DNA of 44,835 bases, taken from contig JAIRVT010000061.1 of the NCBI GenBank assembly GCA_031253755.1, positions 1 to 44,835 of the forward strand, in the 5' to 3' direction. The notes under the pieces are model-generated. The model saw nothing but the letters and a program-made list of their open reading frames with translations. It was not told the DNA's origin and ran no database searches. This DNA comes from Enterobacteriaceae bacterium. GTDB taxonomy: Bacteria; Pseudomonadota; Gammaproteobacteria; Enterobacterales; Enterobacteriaceae. Of this stretch, positions 18,748 to 27,800 are shown one piece after another (position 1 is the stretch's first letter; each line of letters starts with the position of its first letter). The position numbers and the translations under genes were made by a program.

Positions 18748-20226
18748 TTATTCCTTATCCAAACGACCGACCAACGACAGTTCGAAACTTGCACCCATGT
18801 ATTTGAAGTGCGGACGAACCTGCATCGCTACCTGATACCAGCCTGGATCGCCTTCAACATCCAGTACCTTGATTTCAGCAGCACGCAGCGGACGACGGCT
18901 ACGAACGTCAGTTGGTGGGTTTTCCTGATCAGCAATGTACTGTTTCAGCCACATATTCAGTTCACGCTCCAGATCCTGACGCTCTTTCCAAGAGCCGATC
19001 TGCTCGCGCTGCAACACTTTGATGTAGTGCGCCAGACGGTTGATGATGAACATGTATGGCAGCTGAGTACCCAGCTTGTAGTTGGTTTCCGCAATTTTCC
19101 CTTCACGGGTATTCGGGAACACTTTTGGCTTCTGAACCGAGTTAGCAGAGAAGAACGCGGCGTTATCGCTGCCTTTACGCATGGTCAGGGTGATGAAACC
19201 TTCTTCTGCCAGTTCGAATTCACGACGGTCAGTGATCAGCACTTCAGTCGGGATCTTCGCCTGAACCTGACCCATCGCTTCGTACAGATGCACAGGCAGG
19301 TCATTCACCGCACCACCGCTTTGCGGGCCGATGATATTCGGACACCAGCGGTATTTCGCAAAGCTGTCAGTCAGGCAGCTCGCCAGCAGGTAAGCGGTGT
19401 TACCCCACAGGTAGTGCTCGTGGTTAAGGCTGACATTTTCCTGATAGTTGAAGTTCTTGATTGGGTTTTCAACATTGGAATACGGCAGACGCAGCAGGAA
19501 ACGCGGTGCTGTCAGGCCCAGATAACGGGAATCTTCAGACTCGCGCAGTGAACGCCATTTGGTGTGTGAAGGACCTTCGAAGACGGATCTCAGATCTTTG
19601 ATAGCTGGCAGGTCAGTAAAGCTGTTAACACCAAAGAATTCAGGTGACACAGAAGAGAGGAATGGCGCGTGAGCCATTGCACCCACGGAACTGACGTACT
19701 GCATCAGTTTGATATCCGGTGTGGTGTTGGTGAACGCATAGTTACCGATGACGGCAGCAACCGGTTCACCACCGAACTGACCGTAACCGGTGGCGTAAAC
19801 ATGTTTGTAGAAACCGGACTGAATAATTTCTGGAGAGAATTCAAAATCCTCCAGCAATTCATCTTTTGTGGCGTGGATAACATTGATTTTGATGTTTTCA
19901 CGGAAATCGGTGCGATCCACCAGCATCTTCAGTGAACGCCAGGAAGATTCCAGCTCCTGAAATGGCTTCGCGTGCATGATTTCATCCATCTGCTCACTCA
20001 GCTTTTTATCCAGCTCAACAATCATCTTATCAACCAGAAGTTTGTTGATTGGGTCTTCGTTAGAGCCGGTATTCAGAATGCTGCCAATAAAAGCAGCAAC
20101 ACCCTGTTTTGCAATATAATAGCCGTCATTTTCAGGTGTGATTCTTGCTTGAGACATAATCTCATCAAGCAAAGAAGTCGTTGCGCCAGAAGCAAGTGCT
20201 GTGCTGTTTTCTTCGTGCTGAGCCAT
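18748..20226 (-). CDS. tssC: T6SS contractile sheath large subunit TssC (VipB)
   Basis: 492 residues. Typical VipB stretches are ELESSWRSLKMLVDRTDFRE, FGVNSFTDLPAIKDLRSVFE, LRESEDSRYLGLTAPRFLLR and the C-terminal DVEGDPGWYQVAMQVRPHFK, ending YMGASFELSLVGRLDKE. It polymerises with TssB into the contractile sheath around the Hcp tube and is the substrate of TssH. AAAGGA precedes the ATG by a suitable distance, and tssB lies 19 bp upstream. Confidence 0.98.
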   Translation of the reverse strand: MAQHEENSTALASGATTSLLDEIMSQARITPENDGYYIAKQGVAAFIGSILNTGSNEDPINKLLVDKMIVELDKKLSEQMDEIMHAKPFQELESSWRSLKMLVDRTDFRENIKINVIHATKDELLEDFEFSPEIIQSGFYKHVYATGYGQFGGEPVAAVIGNYAFTNTTPDIKLMQYVSSVGAMAHAPFLSSVSPEFFGVNSFTDLPAIKDLRSVFEGPSHTKWRSLRESEDSRYLGLTAPRFLLRLPYSNVENPIKNFNYQENVSLNHEHYLWGNTAYLLASCLTDSFAKYRWCPNIIGPQSGGAVNDLPVHLYEAMGQVQAKIPTEVLITDRREFELAEEGFITLTMRKGSDNAAFFSANSVQKPKVFPNTREGKIAETNYKLGTQLPYMFIINRLAHYIKVLQREQIGSWKERQDLERELNMWLKQYIADQENPPTDVRSRRPLRAAEIKVLDVEGDPGWYQVAMQVRPHFKYMGASFELSLVGRLDKE

Positions 20227-20245
20227 TTAAAATTCCTTTAACGAG

Positions 20246-20743
20246 TTATTTTTTATTGACGATTTCAAGTTCTTTCAGGAGTTGCTCACGAACGGATTCA
20301 TCCTCCAGCAGTGATTGCAGGCGGGAGCGGAAAGCCGGGATATTTCCCAGAGGGCCTTTTAACGCAACTAATGCTTCACGCAATTCCAGCAGTTTATTCA
20401 GCTCTGGTACTTTCTTCGCGATATTATCCGGTGAGAAATCACTCAGTGATTTAATTTCCAGATTAACCGACAAATCGTCTTCGCTCTTTTCTTCAAGGCG
20501 GTTCGGGACATTGAAAGTCAGGTTGATGTTTGCCTCATTCATGACGGCATTAAAGTTATTTTTATTGATAGAAACCGTTTGCCGTTCTTCGATTGGCGTA
20601 TCTTCTTGCTTACCTTTTAAATCGCCAACCACCAGAAGATTCAGGGGTAATTCAACTTCTGCGGTTTGGTCACCGGTATTCGGGACATATTTAATATTAA
20701 TTCTTTCTTTTGGAGCTACGCTACCCGGACTATTCTTACTCAT
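20246..20743 (-). CDS. tssB: T6SS contractile sheath small subunit TssB (VipA)
   Basis: 165 residues. VipA signatures are present: PKERINIKYVPNTGDQTAEV, LPLNLLVVGDL, FNAVMNEANINLTFNVPNRL and the C-terminal GNIPAFRSRLQSLL. It is the first gene of the minus-strand tss operon. An AAGGG site lies in front of the ATG. Transcription should start in the AT-rich gap shared with the divergent hcp gene. Confidence 0.98.
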   Translation of the reverse strand: MSKNSPGSVAPKERINIKYVPNTGDQTAEVELPLNLLVVGDLKGKQEDTPIEERQTVSINKNNFNAVMNEANINLTFNVPNRLEEKSEDDLSVNLEIKSLSDFSPDNIAKKVPELNKLLELREALVALKGPLGNIPAFRSRLQSLLEDESVREQLLKELEIVNKK

Positions 20744-20814
20744 ATTTCAACCCTTTGGCTAATACAACCATGAACTGTCTAACAACCATTATTGGCAAAA
20801 GAATAATTGCAATA

Positions 20815-20874
20815 TTTATCCATATAACGTTTATCTATATAACGTTCACCCTATAACATTCACCATAAAACAAA
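20815..20874. repeat. 15-bp tandem array upstream of tssB
   Basis: Units TTTATCCATATAACG and TTTATCTATATAACG differ at one base. TTCACCCTATAACAT and TCACCATAAAACAAA are decayed copies. The array begins about 70 bp upstream of the tssB start, in the likely promoter or leader of the tss operon. Confidence 0.7.
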
Positions 20875-21317
20875 CACAGTTTGCAGGCCGGCCTAATGGA
20901 ATTAGGAAACGGAAAGCAACTGTATTTGCAGGCGCAAGTAGATTTTTATATATCATCATATAGATATACAGAAATATTCTGTCCAATCCTGGAACTAGCA
21001 TCGATATAAAAAAACGTCAATAGCGAGTTTGACACTTTATTTTTTTGATGTAAAGCCAAAACACTAATTGATAATACTCTCTATTCTGGCTTTTAATCCA
21101 TTTGTGGCTAACTTTAGAAATTTATAATTATTTTCGCCTTACATAATAGATAAAAGTTTGGTTTTACTCTTTATAGGAGTAGATAGACCGATTACCTGTT
21201 AATTGCGTAAAAAGGAATATTTTTCATCTGTTATGAATAAAATACGCACATCAAAATCATGACATCTGTTTATTATCAACTCTATTCTTTATTTCTGACT
21301 GAACCCATATGGATTGC

Positions 21318-21366
21318 AAAACCATTCAGCTGGTTTTGTGAATGGTTTTATGAATGATTTTGTGGA
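21318..21366. repeat. Stem-loop and 12-bp tandem units in the tssB-hcp gap
   Basis: AAAACCATTCA (21318-21328) is the exact reverse complement of TGAATGGTTTT (21339-21349). The right arm belongs to three 12-bp units, TGGTTTTGTGAA, TGGTTTTATGAA and TGATTTTGTGGA (21331-21366). Confidence 0.65.
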
Positions 21367-21760
21367 TGTTTATATATTACACGCAGCGTGGATATATAAG
21401 ATTCACCTTCAAAGACAACGGATCTGGATTAATTATTCGTCATAAAAACATTTTTCCGGCTCATTTTTTGACGTACATCACACTTTATGAATGATCATGA
21501 AAATCGATTTTTTTGATGACAAAAAATAAATAAATATCATATAGTTAAAAAACAACCGAAAAACAAGCTTGTTTTTTATACAGAGAAAAATCTTCCTTTT
21601 TATAAAAACTCAGCCATAAAATCCACAACGGCAATAATTATAAAATATTTATTCGTGATTGTATTTTGGCTTATCTTGCAATTTACAAATTACTTTGCAT
21701 TCGCGAATTTCAGCTTTATTATTCGCGGCGAGTGTTCGGTATCGCTCTGTTTATTTCTTT

Positions 21761-21820
21761 AATGAATCGTTTTTCAATGAATTGTTTCCGATGAATAACT
21801 TTTCACTGAATCATTTTTCA
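21761..21820. repeat. 15-bp tandem array upstream of hcp
   Basis: Four units: AATGAATCGTTTTTC, AATGAATTGTTTCCG, ATGAATAACTTTTCA and CTGAATCATTTTTCA, ending about 75 bp before the hcp start. The complement has a GAAAAACGATT core similar to arrays at 23417 and 42921. It could alter promoter or leader spacing for hcp. Confidence 0.8.
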
Positions 21821-21893
21821 TTCATAAATGGAATAATCACGCAATGAATGAACACTTACACATACATTGGTCATTTATTTATAGGATATTCAT

Positions 21894-22412
21894 ATGCCAA
21901 CTCCATGTTATATTTCCATCAACGGAAAAACTCAGGGCAACATTACCGCTGGCGCATTCACTGCCGAATCTGTAGGTAATATCTTTGTTCAAGGCCATGA
22001 AGACGAAATGCTGGTTCAGGAATTTGACCACGTCGTTACCGTTCCAACTGATCCACAGTCTGGTCAGCCTTCTGGTCAACGTGCGCATAAGCCTTTCCGC
22101 TTCACTGTTGCACTGAACAAAGCCGTTCCTCTGCTGTACAACGCACTGGCTTCCGGTGAAATGTTAACGACGGTAGAACTGAAGTGGTACCGCACTTCTA
22201 TCGAAGGTAAACAAGAGCATTTCTTCACTACCAAACTGGTAGATGCCACTATCGTTGACATCGATTGCAAAATGCCACACTGCCAGGATCCAGCTAAAAA
22301 TGAGTTCACCCAGTTAGTTCGTGTTTCTCTGTCTTATCGTAAAATCGATTGGGAACACACTACTGCCGGTACTTCTGGTTCTGACGACTGGCGTGCGCCA
22401 ATTGTTGCTTAA
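21894..22412 (+). CDS. hcp: T6SS tube protein Hcp (TssD)
   Basis: 172 residues, full-length Hcp1 family. The N terminus PTPCYISINGKTQGNITAGA, the QEFDHVVTVPTDPQSGQPSG loop and HKPFRFTVALNKAVPLLYNA are diagnostic. The C-terminal part carries DIDCKMPHCQDPAKNEFTQL and VSLSYRKIDWEHTTAGTSGSD. Hexameric rings stack to form the inner tube and carry small effectors. AGGAT lies about 8 bases before the ATG. The gene stands alone on the plus strand, divergent from the tss operon and closed by its own terminator-like palindrome, so it can be expressed at higher level than the machine genes. No adjacent effector or immunity gene follows. Confidence 0.98.
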   Translation: MPTPCYISINGKTQGNITAGAFTAESVGNIFVQGHEDEMLVQEFDHVVTVPTDPQSGQPSGQRAHKPFRFTVALNKAVPLLYNALASGEMLTTVELKWYRTSIEGKQEHFFTTKLVDATIVDIDCKMPHCQDPAKNEFTQLVRVSLSYRKIDWEHTTAGTSGSDDWRAPIVA

Positions 22413-22450
22413 TATCTTCGTTATTCGCTGTTAGATATTAAGTAATAACT

Positions 22451-22490
22451 TTCAGCCAATGAATATTATTCATTGGCTGAATATTATTTA
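22451..22490 (+). terminator. Terminator-like palindrome after hcp
   Basis: TTCAGCCAATGAATA (22451-22465) and TATTCATTGGCTGAA (22467-22481) form a perfect inverted repeat that can fold into a 13- to 14-bp stem with a tiny loop, followed by a broken T-rich tail (TATTATTTATTG). It lies 38 bp after the hcp stop. The weak T-run suggests inefficient or 3'-end-stabilising function. Confidence 0.65.
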
Positions 22491-22958
22491 TTGATTCCAT
22501 ATTTATTTCAGATATTCATTCCTGCCATTAATTTGATTTAATGCCACCATTCTCATTTCCATTTTATTTTTATTAAAGTGAAATTTTTGTAAAGTGATTA
22601 TTTTCGAAACAATATAAACAAATAAATAATTAATTTCATCCAAAGTTAATCACTCATGTAAACTTTTAGTTAATGCTTTTTACAACCTGAAAAAAGCATA
22701 CCTTTCCTAAATTCTTTTTAATTTTAGTTAATTCCACACTTTATTTGTGTTAATTCCAATCCTAGCGACAAAACTTAACCAAAATGGATTTTGATAAATA
22801 ATTAAGTGAAATATATAAGCGTAAATAACAATATAAAATATACCGATTCCATTAATCAGAGCAAAATAAAATAGTTTCTATGCTTTAATAACGACCGAGT
22901 AAACCATAACAGCGATGTATATTCCGGCTTAATTAATTATTAACATTTGGATGTTACG
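22491..22958 (+). promoter_or_regulatory. AT-rich leader region upstream of the two-partner operon
   Basis: About 470 bp without a supported gene between the hcp terminator and the tpsB start. It is strongly AT-rich and should hold the tpsBA promoter. A small stem-loop is visible: ATGCTTTTT (22673-22681) pairs with AAAAAGCAT (22691-22699), with no T-run. No convincing -35/-10 pair could be fixed by eye. Confidence 0.4.
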
Positions 22959-24734
22959 ATGTTCAGACGAACGGCAGTTTTCATCTTCTTATCTCTCTCC
23001 TTTCAAGTCGGAGCATCGCCAAAAGCCGCCGACTCTGCTGTATTTTCTATGGATGAAACCCGAAGAACCTTACAGGACAGCTCGCGGGAAATCGATCAGC
23101 TCATTGAGCAGCGCCGCCATCGGGGATTTCGTGATCGCGCTGACGCTGTTTCATCAAAAACTGTTTCATCAAGAACCAGTTCACCGCAAACCGTATCTCC
23201 TGTGCTGGTGGAAGCGCCGCCCTGTCTGGCTATCAGCGGCGTTTATCTTCAGGGAATCACCCTGCTCTCTCTGGCTGAACTGAATACGCTCACGGCATTG
23301 CCCGGTCAGTGTATTACCCACAATGACGTCAATCAGCTGGCAGCAGAAATCACCAATCTCTATATTGCCAAAGGTTACATTACGGCGCGGGTGCAATTTA
23401 TTCCGCCCAACCAAAACGGTTTTCGTCAAAGCGATCTTATTAAAAACGATCTTATTAAAAACGAGCTTCATCAAAAGAACGAACTGGGAATCAATGTTGT
23501 TGAGGGTTTTGTTGAAGCGATTGAAGGCGGCGATCGTTGGGTCAACAGCCGGATGTTATTTCCCGGCCTGATTAACCAGCCACTCAACCTCAATCAGCTG
23601 GATCAAGGGCTGGACCAGTCGAATCGTCTGCAATCGAACAAAACCACGCTCGATATTCTGCCCGGCCGGCAAAATGGCGGGTCAATTATTCGGCTGAACA
23701 ACCAGCATTCCACTCCGTGGCATCTCACTGCGCTCACCGATAATTACGGACAGAAAAGTACCGGCAAATGGATGGGACGGCTGAATGCCAGCGTTGACAG
23801 CCCACTGGGGTTATCCGATTTCATCAGTTTCAGTGGTGTCAGTACCCTCGATAAGCCCGATACCCAATATAACCGGGCAGCGACGCTGTTCTATTCACTG
23901 CCTTACGGTGCGGTGACGTTCAGCGGTTTTAGCAGTTATTCGCAATATACCAGCCATCCGCTGTTGCAGACGCAAACGGTAAAGATGTACGGCAACGCAC
24001 AACAGTCCGGCCTGCGGACGGAATGGGTATTCCAGCGCAATCAATCGCAAATCTCGTCGCTGAACAGCCAGCTGGTTTACAAGCGTTTCAATAACTATTT
24101 CATTGACACCAAAACTGACGTCAATAGCCAGACATTAACCGTACTTTCGCTGGGAATGAGTCATTTACAGATTATCCCGAACGGGCTGGTTACCTTCGAT
24201 ACCGGTATTGAGCAGGGAACGTCGTGGTTTGGTGCTGAAACGTCAGCCAACAGCCTGAACAAGAAATTCACCAAAGGAAAGCTGTCCGTCAATTTACAGC
24301 AGTATTTCAACCTGTTTTCCATGCCATACCAGTTCAACAGCCAACTGTATGCTCAGTACAGCCCGAACGGATTGCCCGGTGTTGAGTGGCTCAATATCAC
24401 TGACCGTAGTGCCGTGCGAGGGTTCAGCAATAGCGCCCTGTCTGCGGATAACGGCTGGTATCTGAGAAACACCGTATCCCATGCAATCGCACTGCCAGAA
24501 AGCACACTGACCCTGCGAGTCGGCGCCGATATCGGTCAGGTCAAAGATCAGGTCAAAAATGCCCGCAGCCGGGAATCATGGCAAAGCAGTGCCGGCTTAA
24601 GTGCCGGTATGGCCTTACGCTATCAGGATTTTCTGGCGGATATCGACGTGAGCCACGGCAAAATCTTATCACCCTCGAACAGGCGTGAGGATGAGTCCAT
24701 GCAGCTATTAACCCGTTTTTCCTACACCTTTTAG
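22959..24734 (+). CDS. Two-partner secretion outer-membrane transporter (TpsB, ShlB/XhlB-like)
   Basis: 591 residues from ATG 22959, which has GGATG six bases ahead. A TTG at 22947 would add only four residues. The protein has a signal peptide (about 1-20), an H1 plug helix (DETRRTLQDSSREIDQLIEQ, 32-51), a linker, and POTRA domain 1 (about 88-150). A cysteine pair at 89 and 118 is typical of ShlB-like members. A second POTRA and a 16-strand barrel follow. The conserved L6-loop motif VRGF is intact at 486-489, as needed for secretion. It exports and activates the TpsA encoded next. Two 15-bp tandem arrays encode pentapeptide repeats exactly in the H1-POTRA1 linker and after POTRA1. Xenorhabdus XhlB is the likely counterpart, inferred from family and layout. 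Confidence 0.93.
   Translation: MFRRTAVFIFLSLSFQVGASPKAADSAVFSMDETRRTLQDSSREIDQLIEQRRHRGFRDRADAVSSKTVSSRTSSPQTVSPVLVEAPPCLAISGVYLQGITLLSLAELNTLTALPGQCITHNDVNQLAAEITNLYIAKGYITARVQFIPPNQNGFRQSDLIKNDLIKNELHQKNELGINVVEGFVEAIEGGDRWVNSRMLFPGLINQPLNLNQLDQGLDQSNRLQSNKTTLDILPGRQNGGSIIRLNNQHSTPWHLTALTDNYGQKSTGKWMGRLNASVDSPLGLSDFISFSGVSTLDKPDTQYNRAATLFYSLPYGAVTFSGFSSYSQYTSHPLLQTQTVKMYGNAQQSGLRTEWVFQRNQSQISSLNSQLVYKRFNNYFIDTKTDVNSQTLTVLSLGMSHLQIIPNGLVTFDTGIEQGTSWFGAETSANSLNKKFTKGKLSVNLQQYFNLFSMPYQFNSQLYAQYSPNGLPGVEWLNITDRSAVRGFSNSALSADNGWYLRNTVSHAIALPESTLTLRVGADIGQVKDQVKNARSRESWQSSAGLSAGMALRYQDFLADIDVSHGKILSPSNRREDESMQLLTRFSYTF
23146..23205 (+). repeat. 15-bp tandem array coding the TpsB H1-POTRA1 linker
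   Basis: Units CTGTTTCATCAAAAA, CTGTTTCATCAAGAA, CCAGTTCACCGCAAA and CCGTATCTCCTGTGC, with decreasing similarity. They are read as the pentapeptide-like series SSKTV, SSRTS, SPQTV, SPVLV, a Ser/Thr/Pro linker. Confidence 0.8.
23417..23476 (+). repeat. 15-bp tandem array coding an insertion after TpsB POTRA1
   Basis: CGATCTTATTAAAAA occurs twice exactly (23432-23446, 23447-23461). It is flanked by the related CGGTTTTCGTCAAAG before and CGAGCTTCATCAAAA after. In frame it gives DLIKN DLIKN ELHQK, a charged insert at the junction of POTRA1 and POTRA2. Confidence 0.85.
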
Positions 24735-24762
24735 CTAATAAACATTTGTTAACCGCAACCAA

Positions 24763-24782
24763 CCTGAGAGTTTTCTCTCAGG
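24763..24782 (+). promoter_or_regulatory. Stem-loop in the tpsB-tpsA spacer
   Basis: CCTGAGAG and CTCTCAGG form a perfect 8-bp stem around TTTT, 29 bp after the tpsB stop and 45 bp before the tpsA start. No T-run follows, so it is not a classical terminator. It may protect or separate the tpsA message from the tpsB part. Confidence 0.55.
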
Positions 24783-24826
24783 GGCGTCGCATACACACAA
24801 GAAAGAAAGTCACTGAGGGTAATAAT

Positions 24827-27800
24827 ATGAAGAAGAAAAAGTTCCGGTTATCTCCTACGGGGAAACTGGCTGCATCAATGGCCATCATTCTGGCGACCTG
24901 CTCAAGCAGTTTCGCTGATGGTATTACTCCCGCCGGTGATAGCGCTCATCGCCCGGATGTATCCATAGCAGGAAACGGCGCGACTGTCGTCAATATCGTC
25001 GCACCGTCCGATTCCGGGCTATCCCATAACCAATATAAAGATTTTAACGTCAGCCAAATGGGGGCGGTGTTAAATAACTCACTGGCAGCTGGGCAGTCAG
25101 AACTGGCCGGGCAGTTATCCGCCAACAGTCATTTGAACGGTCAGGCCGCCACGATCATTCTGAATGAAGTGATCAGCCGTAACCCGTCACTGTTGCTCGG
25201 TAAACAAGAGATCTTCGGCATGGCAGCCGACTATGTGCTGGCAAACCCGAATGGGATTACCTGTAATGGCTGCGGATTTATCAACACCAATCAGGCTTCG
25301 CTGGTGGTCGGCAATCCGCTGGTGGAAAATGGCACGCTGCAAGGCTTCAGTACGCTTGACAACCAAAAGGCACTCCAGATCAGAAACAGTGGCTTGTCCC
25401 ATAATGACGTGCTGAACCTGATCGCGCCGAAAATGGATATCAACGGCAAAATCATCACCACAAAAGCGCTCAACATTATCACGGGCAATAACCAGATTTC
25501 GGCAGACGGGCAAGTTCTGGCTTCAAAACAGGCAAGAATTGGCGCACTTGACAGTTATTACCTCGGCAGTATGCAGGCCGGACGCATTCGTCTGCTGAAT
25601 ACGGCACAAGGCAGTGGCGTCAACATTCAGGGCAAAATGAGTGCGGCTGACGGTATTGCGATTTCTTCTCAAGGCGATGTGAAATTGCAGGCGGCTAATC
25701 TGCAAGGCGGTGATATCTCGCTGGAAGGCCAGAACCTGCTGTCTGAGGGGCGGCTCAATAAATCTTCCTCATTTAAAGAGAAGACGGATAAAGGCGCATT
25801 CAGTGGCGGTTACACGTCAAAAACCAAAATTAACGAATCCGTCGCCCGTACCCAGTTGAGCGGAAAAAACATTACGCTGGTGGCCAACCGGAATGACCAG
25901 ATAACGGCAACCGATATTGACGGCGATAATATCGACATCACCGGTGCTAACCTGAAGCTGGACAGCCAACCGCTCCATCAGGTGAAAAGCGATACCAACA
26001 ACCAATGGAAATTATCGTGGGAGTACAATGTTACCGAGGGAAATGAAAAACATCTGCATGAGGGGAATTCGCTCAAAGCGCGGGAAAATGTTCACCTGAC
26101 CGCCAATGAAGGCAATGTCGAAATCCGTGGCAGTAAAATTACCGCCGGGAATCAAATTGCTGTCTCCGCGAAAAACGATATCAACGTGACAGGTATCGTC
26201 GAATCATCAACCGATTTCGAAAAAGGCTATAAAAAGAATCACACGGCGGAATTGCAAACCGGTAACTGGTCAACAGCGAATACTAGCCAGAAAATGGTGA
26301 GCAGTGAGTTGAAGGCAGGAGGCGATCTGGGCATCAACGCCGGGGGTAATGCGGAAATTATCGGTTCTGAACTGCATTCTGGCAAAAACACCATTATCTC
26401 TGCCGGAAAACAGACCAAAATCGCCGTACAAACACTCGTAGAGGGCAAATCGGCTGAAAAAAATAAAACCTACTGGGGTGGCATTGGCGGGGGCAGCAAT
26501 AAAGGCAAAAGTGAAAAATCTGAAACACAACTTGCCTCTGAAATCAGTGCGGACGGGAAAATACTGCTGAACGGAACCGAGGGCATCACGATTACCGGAA
26601 GTCAAATAAAAGCCCATGAGGGAGCCTATGTTAATGCAAACGACGGTAAGTTAATCATCGATAATGCGGTCAGCAATCTCACGAAAACCGTGGATGAAAG
26701 AACCGGTACGGTCTTTAACATCACCAAAAATACCAACCGGGGAAAAAGCAATAAACAGACCAGCACCGGTAGCCAGTTAGTCTCTGACGCTGACCTGAAA
26801 TTACTCAGTAATCAGGATATCAATGTCATTGGCAGTCTGGTGAAAAGCATGGAAGAACTGAATATCGATACTTCAGGCGATATCAACGTGCTTGCCGCAG
26901 AAATACAGAACCAAAATCAGCAGGAAAAAACCAATCTCAACCTGCTCTATTACGCTCATGAGGCACAAGATAAGCAATACCGCGCCGGAGCTGGCTTTGA
27001 GCATAATCTCGACAGCCAGAACACCACGTTGATTACACAACAGCAGGCGGAATTAAACGGCGGCAATTTTGTCTTCAATGCAGGTAAAAATGCCACGTTC
27101 AACGGTGCCAAACTGGTCACCACAAAAGGTGGAGCCAGCATTGCCGGCGATAACATTGCCCTGACTGCCGCAGAAGATCGGACAACCACTGAAAGCCTAC
27201 AGGAGCAAGTGCGCGGCGGTATTTTTGCGACCGGCGGTATGGATAAATTCGGCGGTGGCGTAGACGGTGGTTACACCAAAAACACCCAGACTCAGGGCAG
27301 TACCACCGCGGTGGTATCAAAAGCGCAGATCAATGGCAACCTTGAGCTGAATGCGACGGGGGAGCTGAAACAGCAGGGCACGCAATATCAGGTTCAGGGC
27401 ACTTATCTGGCGAATGCCGGCCGGGTCAATAATCAGGCAACTGAAAATACCCAGTCACATTCTACCGGCCAATTACAGGTCGGCGGTGAGATCAATGTGA
27501 CGTCCGATTACAGTATGCTCAGCCGTCCGATCGAGAAAACCGTGAATGCAGCAAAAGACGGGAAACTCGATACCTCAGTTGCCAAAGCCGGTGTACCGAA
27601 TGCCGGTGTTGAATTGGCAATGAATGGCAACAGCCATTACACCAACACCCATCAGTCCGACGCGGTAGTCACGACCGTTAACGCGGGCGATATCAAGGTG
27701 GACACCCACGGTGATATTTACGATCAGGGAACGCAATATCAGGCCAATGAAGGTGGTGTGTCACTGACTGCCGGCAGCCATACCAGCGAAGCCGCGTACA

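Larger units (their letters stand above)
20744..21893. promoter_or_regulatory. 1.15-kb AT-rich divergent control region between tssB and hcp
   Basis: This gap has no supported gene; the longest plus-strand reading (21659-21847) runs through a tandem array and has no homology that I recognise. The promoters of the main tss operon (leftward) and of hcp (rightward) must lie here. Both strands were read for sigma-54 sites (GG-N10-GC). Sequences such as TTGGCTTATCTTGC near 21667 have the wrong spacing, so none is called. Contents that are visible: 15-bp arrays at 20815-20874 and 21761-21820, a 12-bp array and stem-loop at 21318-21366, and long A/T tracts of the kind bound by H-NS-like proteins. 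Confidence 0.6.

Noticed and set aside
18808-19551. Long plus-strand open frame (247 residues) opposite tssC, and similar frames opposite tssH (10593-11258) and tssM
   Set aside because: These are complementary-strand shadows of highly conserved T6SS genes, an effect of codon bias.
21659-21847. Plus-strand 62-residue open frame upstream of hcp
   Set aside because: It runs through the 15-bp array, has no good ribosome binding site and resembles no known protein; its Phe/Asn-rich text is a by-product of the repeat.
20744-21893. Possible sigma-54 (-24/-12) promoters for tssB or hcp, e.g. TTGGCTTATCTTGC near 21667 and TTGGCAAAAGAATAATTGC near 20793
   Set aside because: The spacing between GG and GC is 8 and 13 bases instead of 10.
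23146-23476. CRISPR array
   Set aside because: The repeats are contiguous 15-bp units without unique spacers and lie in a coding frame.
24746-24826. Longer TpsA start at 24746
   Set aside because: The upstream 27 codons include the hairpin and would bury the signal peptide; ATG 24827 has GAGGG ahead and a normal signal sequence.
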